Shown piece after piece: positions 22,086 through 34,754 of a stretch of 64,000 nt of DNA; positions within the stretch are counted from its first letter, which is position 1, and every line of letters begins with the position of its first letter. The notes beneath the pieces were generated by a model, which was not told the origin of the DNA, did not search any database, and was given only the letters and a program-made list of their open reading frames with translations. This DNA comes from Saturnia japonica (Eukaryota; Arthropoda; Insecta; Lepidoptera; Saturniidae), in the NCBI GenBank assembly GCA_033032175.1, contig CM065318.1, positions 11,842,001-11,906,000 on the forward strand, given 5' to 3'. A program made the translations under genes and the position numbers.

Positions 22086-25000
22086 TCAATGCCAGTGTGA
22101 AAAACTCAAGTCTTCTTTAAACGGCAGGAACACTGGTTTCTCGACGTGTACAGTGTTCACGACAGGGACAGGCACGGTGTGTACTACGGGTAGAGTTTTA
22201 AAGATTGGTACTTCTTTCAGCACGGGAACTTCCTTGATGATCGGCACTGTTTTGATCACGGGAACTCTCTCGATGTGGTGATGATGCACGGTATGGACAT
22301 CATACGGCACATGGATTTTGAAGCTAAAATTAATTTAATCTTTTGTTAATAGTGTAAATAGATTTAGTTCTAATAATGTTTTTTTTTTACTTTACTGATT
22401 TACCCTTTCAGGGATCATAATCTGATCTGATGTTAAGTTACGATGTGGTTTAATATGAAAACACTTTCATTCTAGAGAAGGCATTCAACTTTTGTTTATA
22501 GTTCAGTAATTTATTCTATTAAAACAAAGTAGAATGATTATGGTATAAACCTACATTTTTTTTGTATCGGAAACTATATAAGTACTATTTTTTTGCAATG
22601 CAGACAATTTATCTAGATCTAAAAAAATCCTAAAAATTTTTAATCAATACATTTAAAAATTAATGAATTTTTCAAAAAAATAACTAAGGTACTGTTGTTT
22701 TGCGTATGCATCGTAAAAAAATCTCACAAGTTTTTATGAAATTAGTCTCAAATTACACAAGCAGTTTCGCAGCATTTTCAAAAGATCGCCTGATTAGTTC
22801 ACATCCTAGAGTAGAACTTCTATCTTTCACACATATCGTTATTTTCCGGTCTCTGCATTTCAGAACCTGTTTATTGTCTAGGTTTAACACAATTACCATC
22901 TTAGGCCATAATGTCAGGGGTCACTAGACCTACTCTGCTCTATTTCTGCTTATCATTTTTGAGTAAGTAGATGCTACCAAAAAAATTCATAAATACAAAA
23001 CATTATTTATTTTAAAATATATATTAATAAAAAGGAAACAAAAAACCCGACTACAACAAAAACACTTGATCAAAAAAAGGTTTTTCTATTTTTGATTGTT
23101 ATTTGATTCCAAGAGTACTTAAATATTATATAGCCTAAATCACTCCCACAATTAACATGAATCTAACGACACCTCGTAGTACTCGTATGCTAAAATCAAT
23201 CAAGCCGTTTAGGCTACAGAGTGTGCCAAATAAATATACATAATACACACATATATACATTGGTACATATGCCAGCAAAACATAACCCTCCTTTTATGCA
23301 GTCGGGTAAAAAAATAGTTAACTTTAATAAATATTTGCTTCTATTTGCTTACCCCACAGTACAAATGTGTAGATAATTAGTCAGTTAAATAATTTTCGTT
23401 ATTTCCGAAATACTTTTGGTACTAGAAGTAGGTAAGGTACTCACTGTGTTCTATGGCCGTAAGGTTCTGGTTCTGGCAGTGGGTTGGCCAAACACATATG
23501 GCTGAAGAAAGCGATGACCATGGTGAACTGCGATTGAAAAATATATATTATTTAATATTTTTTATTTATTTCATTTCCCCTTTTGTTTTTTACAATTTAG
23601 AATTCTAAAGTCAAGGTTTTGTATACAGTGGGGGTGTGCAAATAATACTTTACAAATGATTTGGACGATAATGATTTATAATAAAATTTTGGAATTATTT
23701 AAAATTTTCGAACGCTTTTCGAAAACACTGGAATTATTCGTGTCTTTTGTAAAAAATCGTGTTTACCGAATAATTACAATATTTCAAATTAATTGTAAGG
23801 TTTTTTAATCATTTGAAAATTTCGAATAATTTGTAATTTTCAACTATTCGATTCCTTCCAATTTGAAATTCTTTGTGTATGAAATTGGAATCATTTATTA
23901 TTTGTAATTGGAACTGAATACTCGAAACATAAATTGAATCATTTGAAAATTTATGAATAATTATTATCGATGAATAAGTTATTGTCGATTCAATTTCAAT
24001 GCTATTCGCACACCCCTAGTAGATAGCATAATTTCGTATATAAAAAGTATTTAAGAAACTTATGTAGGAAATATAGAAACGGTTCGTCTATTACAAGTAT
24101 TGTTTCGTCACAAACAAACGCGATTGATTACAGTAACATCATGCAGCGGGGTAATCAGTTTTCACTCGCGCAAATCGGTACATTTCTTTTGTAATTCAAA
24201 TTAGATTGTCAATATAGTGTTTTATTGTAACCAAGTCTCGTTGCTTCCTTCGTACTTTATATGTTTACAAATGAGGGGCCATGGGATGATTAGCGTGCCC
24301 TAAATGTTATGTTGCGAAGAACAATACTAAAATTAAATGTAGCTATGAGTTTTTTCACACCTAGTTATTAAATTTAATGTATTACATTGACCATTTAGTA
24401 AATTAATAAAATTAGATAATTAAACTATAGATACTAATATTAGAAAGCCCGAGAGATTGTTTTTTTGTTTAAACCAGTCAATCAGTTTAACTAGTTACCA
24501 CATAGATTTACAACTTTATTTTTGCAATTGATAGCGTATTTATTGAGAAAGATTATAGGGTACGTAACTTCACGGAACAACTTTAAGGAGCGGAACAGTA
24601 ACATTGAACATCAAGCAATCTAGCAAGTTGTAGGCAAGTACGGAAAGTGAGAACAACGATTTGATATACGAGTGCGTTGGCAGCGGTGCGGTGAAGAATT
24701 AGTCGAAATTTTTTTACACGGGAACCGTGGGACTCAAGTACCTTGTTGTAAATATAAAAAAATATAAATTACAATTAATTAACTTATTTAATCATAAAAC
24801 ACATCGATATTTAACTACCTGCTTATTCTTTTTCCTAACTTGGTAACGAAGCCACGTTATTGAAGATAAAACGTTATTGTTGATTAGGTATTGAAGTGGA
24901 TAAATGATTTCGTTTTACAAAGTGCCTAGTGATAATATTTGTATTCTAACAAAATGTTGGCCCCCTTGTTAGAACTTTTGAAAGAGTTTTTGTGAAATCT

Positions 25001-25414
25001 CAGAATTCATGATTCATGTTATTATTTAAAACCCCACTTCACTTGTGCACAATAACGAAGTTATATTACGCAAAATGCCATCTACATCACACTATATAGA
25101 GTACAATAACGCTTTATGAATAAAGTATATATATTGATATGACTGATTTAAGATTCCGCCAAAGTAAAACAATATGTGCCTTTAAAACCCTATGAAAATA
25201 TAAACCATTAACGCACAGTAACATTTCAAGAGGTAGGTAATAACGAAATTTAAAATTTAAAAAAGGAAGAGAAAACACTAAGTGATAATTTGTATTTACT
25301 GTGTAATTATTTAATTTATTAGTTGTATAAATTTTAAACACTAAATAAAAATGTGACGATTTGTTTTATAATTATTTAAATAAAAAGCGTACTCACAGCG
25401 ACTTGGTGGTTCAT
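22086..25414 (-). CDS. Secreted Pro/Val/His-rich repeat protein, three exons, 112 aa
   Basis: The coding parts are exon 1 25397-25414 (six codons, MNHQVA), exon 2 23445-23527 and exon 3 22086-22323. Donors are GTGAGT at both introns; acceptors end TCGCAG and TTTTAG. The reading frame is kept across both junctions and a codon for His is split between exons 2 and 3. Residues 1-20 form a signal peptide (hydrophobic VAFTMVIAFFSHMCLA, cleavage likely before NPLPEPEP). Then comes an acidic/proline stretch, a KIHVPYDVHTVHHHH patch, and five or six hexads of the form P-[VI]-x-K-[TE]-V, ending VFLPFKEDLSFSHWH. There are no cysteines after the signal and no Rebers-Riddiford chitin-binding motif. A very short first coding exon that opens a signal peptide is usual for insect cuticle genes. 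Secretion and the exon model are strong. A structural role in cuticle, egg shell or silk is inferred from composition; the exact family is not recognised. Confidence 0.85.
23044..23308. mobile_element. Short inverted-repeat element inside intron 2
   Basis: The left end reads AACCCGACTACA and the right end, reverse-complemented, ACCCGACTGCATAA, so a CCCGACT core is inverted at the two ends 265 bp apart. The interior is AT-rich and non-coding. I take it for a MITE; the target duplication is unclear. Confidence 0.5.
23629..24018. mobile_element. hAT-type MITE inside intron 1 of the secreted-protein gene
   Basis: The ends are inverted: TGGGGGTGTGCAAATA on the left and, reverse-complemented, TAGGGGTGTGCGAATA on the right. 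The flanks are GTATACAG and GTAGATAG, an 8-base target duplication with two mismatches. An 8-bp duplication and YAGGGGTG-type ends are typical of hAT transposons. The 390-bp interior is AT-rich with repeated TTTGAAAATTT/GAATAAT motifs and has no transposase. Confidence 0.8.
24540..24740 (+). mobile_element. Helitron-like R6 fragment in intron 1
   Basis: The segment matches other R6 copies in this window: ATCAAGCAATCTAGCAAG, then a GTAGGCAAGTACGG stretch, then ACACGGGAACCGTGGG near 24717. The terminal CTAG is lost. Confidence 0.5.
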
Positions 25415-25539
25415 GTTGGTGGTGTGTTGCGTTTGGCTTGTCACTGTGTAGGATGCGCCCGCGCCGGAGTTAATATGTAACGTGGTTGTGCAAGCCCTTA
25501 CCACCGTCACGGTTCCTGATCGACTTGCGTATTCCGCAC

Positions 25540-25580
25540 CACTCTGTGACTTCGCACCTGCGTACACGGTATATTTTCCA
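25540..25580 (-). promoter_or_regulatory. TATA-type core promoter for the secreted-protein gene
   Basis: On the minus strand a TATA-like AAAATATACC lies at about 25568-25577. A GTCACAGAG initiator-like sequence follows about 26 bases downstream, with the likely first base at 25547. This would give a 5' leader of about 130 bases before the ATG at 25414. The spacing fits a TATA promoter; the initiator is a weak match to TCAGT. Confidence 0.4.
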
Positions 25581-25789
25581 CCAATACCTAATTAATTTGC
25601 GAACTTACACACTGATGGATAGGTACATGATATGTTACCTAAAAAGGTATTGCAAATAACAGGTGCATTTTTTATTTTATAACATATATACTGTATTGCG
25701 TTCTTTGGGCTAGGTTTGTGTTTATTTTAGTATATATGAATTTTTATACTGGCTGGCCTTTCAGACGTTGTTCAGTGCTCTCCAATTGT

Positions 25790-26110
25790 GAAAAACTCTA
25801 TTACAACGCCACCTATACCGATTTTTTTCCCATAAAATCTTCCTGGACAGTAACGAACAAAACAATCCATAGTTCCAATCGCAAGTAATGGTCTTAAAAA
25901 ACAGTTCATAAAAAAAATCAAAACAAAAAACAATTTTAGTTATTTCGAAAGTATTTAATTTTCCGAGTAACTATTCAAATTTTGCTTTCTCTGAAAACCT
26001 TATTCGCACTATTTATTACTAAGTTTTTAAAAATAGTCCGCCAAATCGGTCCAGCCTTTCTCAAGTGATGCGCTTACCAACGAACAGAATTTCATGTTTA
26101 TTTATGTAGA
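25790..26110 (-). repeat. Repeat R12 relative, minus
   Basis: AATCGGTCCAGCCTTTCTCA and AGTGATGCGCTTACCAACGA are the reverse of the head of R12. Confidence 0.4.
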
Positions 26111-26269
26111 TAACTAAATATGATATTAGGGGTGTTTGTTGCCTTGTAGTATTTGGTTTAGCATTATTGCACACTAGCAAACATTGTAGCAAACTTTGTA
26201 GGTTGCTTCATTACATTAATTCATTACTTTAAAATAATTTATACAACAATAACAACATTCTATCTTTAA

Positions 26270-26376
26270 GAAACACCTACAAAAAGCATTTTTGTCTTTA
26301 AAATAGCCGGGAGCGGGAGAGGAAGATTCTCGCGGGCATTCTGTATCCACGTGAGCGAAGCCGCGGGCACAACTAG
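26270..26376 (+). mobile_element. Helitron 3' end
   Basis: CACGTGAGCGAAGCCGCGGG followed by CACAACTAG|T is a typical Helitron terminus in moths and butterflies. The body upstream is not clearly bounded. Confidence 0.5.
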
Positions 26377-27509
26377 TTACTTAATACATTTAAATTCACA
26401 AACTAGCGCTTTATAATAATCTCACGGTGTCAATATATTAAATAGTTTTATTATTTTATTTTATTAGAAAACTTAAATACTTTCTTTTGGTTGATCCTAC
26501 GTAAATGTTAAATTTTTAAACGTAGGTACATATCGTTGTGTGAAATGATTTACTAATTTTATATATAGGTAAAGATATATCACATGATGTAAAATTATAT
26601 TAACTTATTCTGGAACCTGTTTTATAAATTAGTAGCTAGAAATATTACATATCTGGCAAAAAAATAATGAATGACGGTTAGCTGGAACTAAGCTGTACAT
26701 GAACTTTTGTGTAATAATACGTAATATACCTACATTTTTTATTTGATAAAAAACACTTTCTGAGAAGTGAGTAGTTAGTTGAATAAACTGATAAGTTATA
26801 TTACGTCACTTAAAATAGCTTTCAAAAGTGTAAAATATATTTACTTGCTTCTATCAGCGGCTACGTTCGCATTTAAAGCTGAGTTGTGAGCAATTTATTT
26901 AAATTTACATATAATGTATTTCAATATTTTGCATTTCTTAGCTTTCCATAATGTTTAATAAGTTTGGAAGTTTTACTAAGCGTTTTCTTATACGATTATT
27001 ATAATCAAGCTGCGCTTTTCTGTGATTGCTGTAAAACTACACGTTTATTTATGAAACCAGAACAGAACCTTCCCATAAGCTGACCTTATGGAAAAAGACT
27101 CTGGGTTATCACTGACACTTCAAGCTATTGTATCTAATACTATTTATTATGTGAGCAGTACTTCTATATATATTATGATTTACATTACATATATTTATTT
27201 GGTTGCTTAGAAATGGCTCTAACGGTTTGCATAAAATTTTGTAATTAGATGATGTTTTACTATTTAAGTTTAAATAATTCATTCAAAAATTCGTAGATAC
27301 TTCTGCGGAAGATAATAAATAGTAAAGATAAGTAGTAATATACATAGTATATAAATTATTTACGATGAATTTCCGCAAAGTAAAGCCTTCGTCAATCAAA
27401 TATCCTAGTTTTTTTTTTCAAGCCACCGACGAAGCTTCGTCGTCAAAATATTAAGTAAAACATTCGATATAAAATATACCAATATTATTAAACAAAAAAA
27501 ATATAGAAA

Positions 27510-27680
27510 CGACTATGGCTCAGTGGTGACGTTATTGGACACCGAATCGATCAACGTAGGTTCGAAACCTAGCAATGAACCAACTATGCAACTATATAAT
27601 GTGGGTTTTTGGCAACTATACAACTCAAGGCTTACCTTGACCTATTTAGTACTTAAGATTAGGTGAAACCGTGATTAAAG
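27510..27680 (+). mobile_element. tRNA-derived SINE S4
   Basis: ACTATGGCTCAGTGGTGACG (box A) and CGTAGGTTCGAAACCTAGC (box B) are spaced as in a tRNA, followed by non-tRNA sequence. It is too diverged to fold as a working tRNA. Confidence 0.6.
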
Positions 27681-28093
27681 CGCTAAACCTATAAAAGCAA
27701 TAAAAACAGAATTAAAGTTTTCGATACCTACATATTAAAATATAAATAATATAAAAAACATTTTTTTCATAAAAGTGTGTGGGCCAAGTGCAATTAATAT
27801 TTTTTTTAAATCAGACTAAAAATATTACATCCGTCACCTTTTATTATAAATAATTCATATTTAAACTGTACATTTACTAAATATACAATAACATAGATGT
27901 GCTGTCAAGCGAACGTTGGCTGGTAAATAAAAGAAAAAATATATAAAATCAAAATGCGCCGTGTGGAGGACCAGTAGAATGGAGAATGAGTGCAATCAAG
28001 TGTATTTCCCTCGACGCCTGGCGCGAGTCAGACGGACACTGCACTGTGCTAGCCACGTCGTGCCATGTGAAAATCATTGTACTAAATTTACTA

Positions 28094-28260
28094 TCTATAT
28101 ATTAATACGTGAAGCAAAACTTTGGACTCGTTTTTAAGCATATTGTGTTCACGGAATAGTGTGAGATTTGGCATATTTTACAGTTCATATCATGGAGAAA
28201 AAGTAAAGAAAGCTAAAAATATACATATAATACGTGTTACAAATATATCTATATTAAAGA
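28094..28260 (+). mobile_element. Helitron R7, 5' part only
   Basis: TCTATATATTAATACGTGAA at 28094 and the following GAGATTTGGCATATTTT block match the two longer copies. The hairpin end is missing. Confidence 0.6.
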
Positions 28261-28477
28261 AAATGTTACCAATAAATAAATATTATAGACAGATTAACTG
28301 AATGAGTTTGGAGCTGTGAATTTTGTGTGATTTAAATGACTCTTGAACAAAAGAACCTCAATAATGTTCAAACCATAGGTGTATTCTATTAAATCTACGG
28401 TTCAAACTTTAAAAAATAACTAATTACATATCTTCAAATTTCGAGGTTTGGATGACCACTGGTATATATATATGAAT

Positions 28478-28745
28478 GAATCTGTAGTTCTGTTTGTGCA
28501 TGTAATTTTTTCCCCCAATTTTGTAATCGAAATCGATTGTTGAGGACACTGATCACGAATGTGACATTAAAAAAATGTTTTGTCTGTTTGTTTGACAGAT
28601 TTTTTATAAAATTTCGTTCACAGGAAGTATATGTCATTCCACAATTGCTAGGCTATATGAATTGTCAATGAGTAAAATTAAAATTATGAGAAGATAATAA
28701 ATACTGCGTAATAAACATGTACTGCGGGGTACTGTATAATTTATA
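28478..28745 (+). mobile_element. R8 MITE, left end preserved
   Basis: The left end GAATCTGTAGTTCTGTTTGT is the inverted partner of ACAGACAGAACTACAGATTT, which ends the 49610 copy. The interior GGAAGTATATGTCATTCCAC is shared. Confidence 0.55.
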
Positions 28746-29599
28746 AAAAAGAAAAACATTATGTTATTCGTAAAACAAATAACACCATAATAATAATGCA
28801 TATCAGATTTACAGTTGTATTTGACATGTTTACCAAAGTATTTGGCTGTCGGTTTTCATTAATTTATAGTTTTCCAATTTTACCACTTTACTATTTTAAA
28901 TAAACATTCAAACCTTAATTTTAAACTCATTTAAGTTTATAAAACAAAATTTCACAAACTGAGCTAAGTATTTAAACAGGTTTAAAACACCCATGTTAAT
29001 GACTTCTGTATATTGTTTAGTAGTGTTCAATTATCACTAAGCTTAAAAATCTTATGATATAATATGAGATTATATTTTTAACGAACATTCATAATTGCAG
29101 ATTTATAAAGATTTTATTCAACAAAAAGTATTTTTGTTTGGATAAACACGCTAATCTCTGGAACAACCAGTCGGATTCGAAAAATTTGATATGATGATAT
29201 TTGAAAATGATAGCCAGACTCTCGAGAAATAGTATACAACTCTCAGATAGCTATAAATATTGATTTTTGTTACGTAAGTCAGAAGTCGAGGCCCTCCCGA
29301 ACTGCTTTACCCGCGTGCGCTGGCGTGATCGTTAATGATACGGAAATACAATGTTCTACAATAATATTGGTCCTTAGTATGTCTAGAAAAAGTCAGTGAT
29401 AGTATATGCCTATCTCTTATATATGAGCCACAATAAGGTATTTTGTGACAAAGATTTCTTGAAATGAGACATAGCATATTAATTCTACAAAGAAAAGTGT
29501 TACTTCATCATAAAGACAATTTTATGCAGTTAAATTTTGCTCTTTAATGTACGCTATTATAAAATTAATAAATATGCTATTTAAAACCATGTGGTTTAG

Positions 29600-29727
29600 G
29601 AGATAATGAAAAATTAAAATAATTTGTACTTACGGGAAGAACAATTATGATAGACTACATGGGTGTGTTGGCGGCGCGGTGTGTGTCGGATAAAATTAAC
29701 ACGGGTGAAACCGTGGGGCACAGCTAG
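29600..29727 (+). mobile_element. Helitron R6, 3' end
   Basis: The hairpin CACGG-GTGAAA-CCGTG (29700-29715) is followed by GGGCACAGCTAG|T ending at 29727. This is a textbook Helitron 3' end. The upstream TGTGTTGGCGGCGCGG segment is shared with other R6 copies. Confidence 0.7.
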
Positions 29728-29982
29728 TAGAACATAAAATCTTAATATATATATTGTATAATATCTTAGAAAGTAAAAATGTACCTACATAAGATATTAC
29801 ATGAAATCAATAACAAATAAATATAATATATACATATAATCTCTAATTATAACATAACATAAATCGGATTTCAAATAATAATAAATAAGGACCTAACCTA
29901 TTAATATAATATCAGTAACAAAAATAGTATTTGATTAAATAAATATACATACAAATACAGAGTTAATAAAACCCACAAGAGA

Positions 29983-30090
29983 TCCGTAAGTCGGGCTCTC
30001 TTTGAATCAGCAGTTCTGAGAGGCTTACGGATGTAATCCCCTCACAGGTCACTCGAGCGACGTCACCTGTGCTTCGCGACTGGCTTTTTT
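29983..30090 (+). other. GC-rich block with two hairpins and a T-run
   Basis: TCCGTAAG (29983-29990) pairs with CTTACGGA (30024-30031), extended inside by CTCTC (29996-30000) with GAGAG (30018-30022). CACAGGT (30043-30049) pairs with ACCTGTG (30065-30071). A T6 run follows at 30085-30090. The block may be a structured RNA or the end of an unrecognised element. No convincing RNA polymerase III A and B boxes are seen. Confidence 0.45.
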
Positions 30091-31029
30091 ATTCAATATC
30101 ATACGTTACCTTTGCTTGTTAAAGGAAAACAGGTTTAGGTCACGTTCTCATTGGACAGTGCATATTATTTGTAAACAACTTAAGGTTTTGTTCTCAGGTG
30201 TCAATTTTGTTTCTTTATTGTCAATAGGTTAGCGTTTCACCGGAATTTTTCTGTTTTCAATGATGGTTACTTACATACGAATAGGCAGAATTTGCAATAA
30301 TATTCCTAAATTAAACTATTGACAGACATTAATACCAGAATGCGCTTTGAATCAAATGCATATATAGATACGAAGGATCTCGTAAGTTATAACAAAATTG
30401 TTATTTCTAAAGGTCTATAGAATGAGAATTTTATTAGGTTACAGTTTCTATGAGTCCTAATAATAAATATTTTTGCTAAGTAGTTTAATCTATACTAGCT
30501 AACCCGTGCGAATATTTCGCATATTATAGATTGTAAACAATCTAACAGCTGTTATGCCAGGTATACATATTGTTTATAAATGGCACCTAGAATAAATATA
30601 TACTTTCATGAGCATCAACAAATGTTATAACGAAAATTTTTAATTTTAAACTATATATTTATGTTTCCTCAATGGCGTGGATAATGGGCTTTAAAGTGAT
30701 GTTTAAATCATTAATTTTAATGAAGAAATAAGAGAGATCTGGCTTTGCCAGAAAAAAAAACTTCTTTAAGAAATATGATTGTCAATAACCAAAACCATTG
30801 TTCTATAAATAGACAAATGACGTGCTTTATAAAATAATTGCATGGCTAGGCTGCCACTGTTAAATTGAGAATCATTGTATTCTATTAACTAACTAAAGCA
30901 CTAGTCTTTTTCAGTTCGGTTCATATAAAGCATTCTCTACCAGTCTTCTAGGGAACGAGAGAAAGGTAATATGCAAGGTGTGCTTAATACATACTTGGAA
31001 AAAAAAAAAAAGAAAAACCTAGCCAATAT

Positions 31030-31205
31030 TCAATTGCTCCAAGTACAACCTACTTAGCGAAACTTGAAGGAATCCCGGAAGTTGGTTAGGTGGATGTTGA
31101 TAGGAAGCGAATTCCACAGTCATGCTGATGTTACGTCGAAAGATCGTTCGCGGAAATTAATATGATGACTTGGTATACCTACTGAGAATTAAAGAATCAG
31201 AAGAT
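31030..31205 (-). pseudogene. LINE C-terminal fragment (LWNSLP motif)
   Basis: The minus strand reads FRERSFDVTSA, a stop in place of one residue, then LWNSLPINIHLTNFRDSFKF. The RSFxVxxAxLWNSLPxxI pattern is a hallmark of the end of insect and vertebrate LINE polyproteins. Confidence 0.65.
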
Positions 31206-31234
31206 CCCCGAATGCATCGTCACTTAAACAGTTT

Positions 31235-31450
31235 TTTATAGTATGTATGTATCACGGCAAAGTAACGTCACGGTGCCTGATGGTGAGCGTAGTGCAATCC
31301 AAAAACAACGGCGATCACCAAGAGATCGACTATCCACCGACGGTCGCCGTTATCACCGGCCTACAAGTCTATCGGTAGCTGAGTATACAACGGCAGATTC
31401 TGAAATGTGTCAAACAAAAAGAGAGTCACTACGACTGTTTTAATACCTAT
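31235..31450 (+). repeat. Repeat R1
   Basis: ACGGCAAAGTAACGTCACGG, ACCGACGGTCGCCGTTATC and AAGAGAGTCACTACGACTG are typical R1 blocks. The 66-codon frame across it is a by-product. Confidence 0.6.
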
Positions 31451-31939
31451 CACCATACCACCTCGCTTGATTACTTCAGGTCAAATCAGGAACAGGTTAA
31501 ATTTTGTTCCAACGCTGCCATAAAATGCAATATAAAACATAATATTCAATTTTCTCTGATTTAGTCATACAATTTGTTTTCACATCAGAATATTTTGCCT
31601 GAAAATATGTTACTTTAGAATTATTCCTAGTATTTAGCAATCGATTGTAAAATTGTATGTGTAGTGGTTTTAAAACCTTTTGGCTTTACACAAATCATTT
31701 CGGACACGTGTCACATGTCGAAGGTCATTCATCTCTAGTATTTCGACACTTTGCTGCACTCGCCATATTGTTCTGACGCAGGGGAAAATTAAAAAGTGTA
31801 TCCATTGGTGAAAGAGCTGAAAAATTAAATTATTTTTGTTCTGACTCGTATTTATTATAACGGGCAACTTAAAGGTGTCACATTGTGAATTTGTCAGTTG
31901 CTCATTGTTACTTTACAGAAGAGAAAAGGTAATTGATAT

Positions 31940-32190
31940 AATCTATTTAAATAAAAATGAAATGCTGTTCTTTTGTGAGCGCATCACTTGAGAACGGTTG
32001 GACTGATCTGGGTATTTTTTGTTTTAAAATGTTCGTAATAATCCGAACAAGTAATTACGGAAAGAAAAAAAAAATGGAAAAGTTACCCGGAAAATTTTGA
32101 AAAACAAAAAAATACATTCCATACACATACTAATCATTCGAACGATGCATGTGCGTAGTTTTTTTTATCTCTGTGGCCCTGGCATAAAAT
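31940..32190 (+). repeat. Repeat R12
   Basis: TCACTTGAGAACGGTTGGAC, TTTGTTTTAAAATGTTCGTA and ATGCATGTGCGTAG are typical of an abundant lepidopteran repeat. A reversed relative lies at 25790-26110. Confidence 0.45.
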
Positions 32191-32509
32191 TTACAATGAG
32201 AAATTTGGGATAGATGGCGTTTTAGTCGATTTATTAGTTACTGGAAAGGGCAGGACGACGTCTGCGGTTCCAGCTCGTATAGTATATTAGGTAAAAATAT
32301 TATTCAACTTTTTCATTTATGTGATAAAATAAAATCCGTTTCTGACGGTTTGACATTTAGGTGCTGGTTTTACATTTAGAAAATTTGTGAGATGAACTAA
32401 GATATCGAAGCGTGGGCTATACCAAAAGGCGCATTGTAGTTGTAGGTTTTATGCCAAAGCAATAAAGTCAATTTTAAAAAATAATCTCCCTCCATGGTAG
32501 ATTTTTTTG

Positions 32510-32740
32510 AATTTTTTTAACCGACTTCAACAAAAGACAGGTTATTCAAATTAAATGTTTTTATAATAGATGTTATACCATAACTTCTTTGTTTATGAAC
32601 CGATTTGGAAGATTCTTGTTTTGTTAGATAGGGGATACCACAAGGATGGACCAACCTTTTAATTTAATTGGCATTGGACTTTGAAGTTCGAAGATACACA
32701 AAGGAACTCTTCAAAATCATTGAAGTTGATTGTCTTTTTT
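32510..32740 (+). repeat. Repeat R3
   Basis: TTAACCGACTTCAACAAAAG, TTTATGAACCGATTTGGAAG and AAAATCATTGAAGTTGATTG define this common repeat. Two more copies lie at 44130 and 52120. Confidence 0.6.
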
Positions 32741-32744
32741 GTTA

Positions 32745-34750
32745 TAAATTGTCTTGTATATATTTTAAGTTTATGTAGAATTTTCAGAATAAATGAAATA
32801 AATACTTAAAGCTATGTCCTATATATGGTGGTTACAAAAGTTTTACATGTGAATATAAGACACGACTTCACCTCTTGCTCCTGCTAATCAAAATTATGAA
32901 CACTTGACTCTCGGTATACCAATGTTATCGCAATGATATTTTTACAAAGAATATTCTAGAAACTCCGTAAAATATTATGGATTTTATATACACAGGTAAA
33001 ATATTTAAATGATTTTATTTGTTATGTTATGTTAAGTGAGCTGGTATGTTTACATTATAAGACGCAGAAACTCTATGTATGCTTGTACTTATGTGCGGTC
33101 GATATAAGTTATACTTTTTCGACGTCGCCTGAATGATTTATAAATTACAGATAATATAAATTAATGAAATAAATAAATAAAAAATGTGAAAAAAATACAT
33201 GATTGATTTCAACATTACAATTTTTTTGTAGGTAAAAAATAAAATCGTTTGTTATGTCTATCTTAGGTAAAATAAGAAGCTCAGCAAGGTACTTCATAGT
33301 GTAGACCTTTTTGTTACTTTATTGTAAAAATTCGCTCTCATAATTTTTTCAATGAATTATAACTTAAAAAATATTTACAAAAAGCGAGATATCTGTCTCG
33401 ACCTCATAAAGAATATTTAATAGTTCTGTTGTAGCTATTACCGTGTATCCACAACAGTATGTAACGTAAACAATTTATATCATAATTAACAAAGTGTGGT
33501 GGATTCCCATTGCTGTAAATGGGTTGTTAGTCACTAATAATATCTTTGCGTTTTCAGTTACAAACTGTTTAATTATACTAACGAGAAATTTAGTGAATAC
33601 GGGAATTAGAAACAGCATTCTGTGATTAAACCACTCGATGCATTTGTATATATATATGCTGATGACGATAATTAATTTTGGTAAAGTTAAAAATGACTTA
33701 GGTCATTTAAATTTCTAATGGAATATTGAAGTTTCTTATAATTAGCTTAGCTTAGCTTATAATAAGCTATTATAGCTTTCAATATAATTTGCACTTGTAA
33801 TAATAAATGAAATTAAATAGAAAATCATAATTATTTGTTGGAAAATCGCGTTTATAGTTTTGTAAGTTCGGCGTTGACTACATTTTAATGAAAATTGTAG
33901 AATGTGGTCCCGCTACAGTACCTAAAGTAAATGAATTTAAAAAGAATTTCGATTATTTATACATTTAAAGTAAACCTCTAGCGACAAAAATGTAAACGAA
34001 CACAATTATTATTTAAATTCTTAGTTAACACTTACTATCTAATTGATTTCGAAAACACGACTACATTACACAGACTTTTATGTCGGTTACACATTATACT
34101 ACCTACTTTTAGATTTAATGAAAATTTTGGCATTTTGGCAACTGTAATGTTTCTGTCGGCCATGTATGTTTACCTTTTTATTAGGTTTAACTCAAGCAAA
34201 CCATGTATTTATATAGTTATCAACGATAAACAATTTAGACAAAAACCGCAAATATGTTTGTACTCAATACGGTTATTTCTATACAAATCGATGCTATTGT
34301 AACAAATACAATAATGTCTATATCGGGGAAGTTTTCTAATATCCGAATGTAACTAACTACAGACTATCAAAACTGTAGTGATTTATATAATGTATGCGAT
34401 TAACTATTTACTAGAATCAGTTTGCTTTTGTAACCTACGTAGTAGTATGTATATCTAACATTATATACTCGTTTTTGGAAAAGGCTTTGGTTTGTACAAG
34501 ACAAACTTTTCATACGAAAAGGAATACGAATTGGATGAAATTATTTTTGCAAAGTTTGTTCGTTCCGATGACTTTGATAAGTTTTTTATTTGAGTTCAAT
34601 TCATCAATTTGAAATCTAAATCAATAAAAGTGTGCTACGAAACCCAAATTGACGCAATTTGATTTAGATTTTTATTTAATAAAAAAATTATCAGAGAGTT
34701 GTTATGTACCGAAATATATTTAAAGGTTATATAATAACGTAGTACATCTA
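32745..34750. other. AT-rich, no feature
   Basis: Only a short TAGCT run at 33743-33762 stands out. No coding or repeat signal is supported. Confidence 0.4.
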
Positions 34751-34754
34751 GCAG

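Noticed and set aside
27510..27600. tRNA gene
   Set aside because: Boxes A and B are present but the arms do not pair and the body continues into SINE sequence.
27900..28080. TATATAAAA followed by a GC-richer stretch as a promoter
   Set aside because: The spacing to any initiator is poor and no exon or donor follows; left as unexplained.
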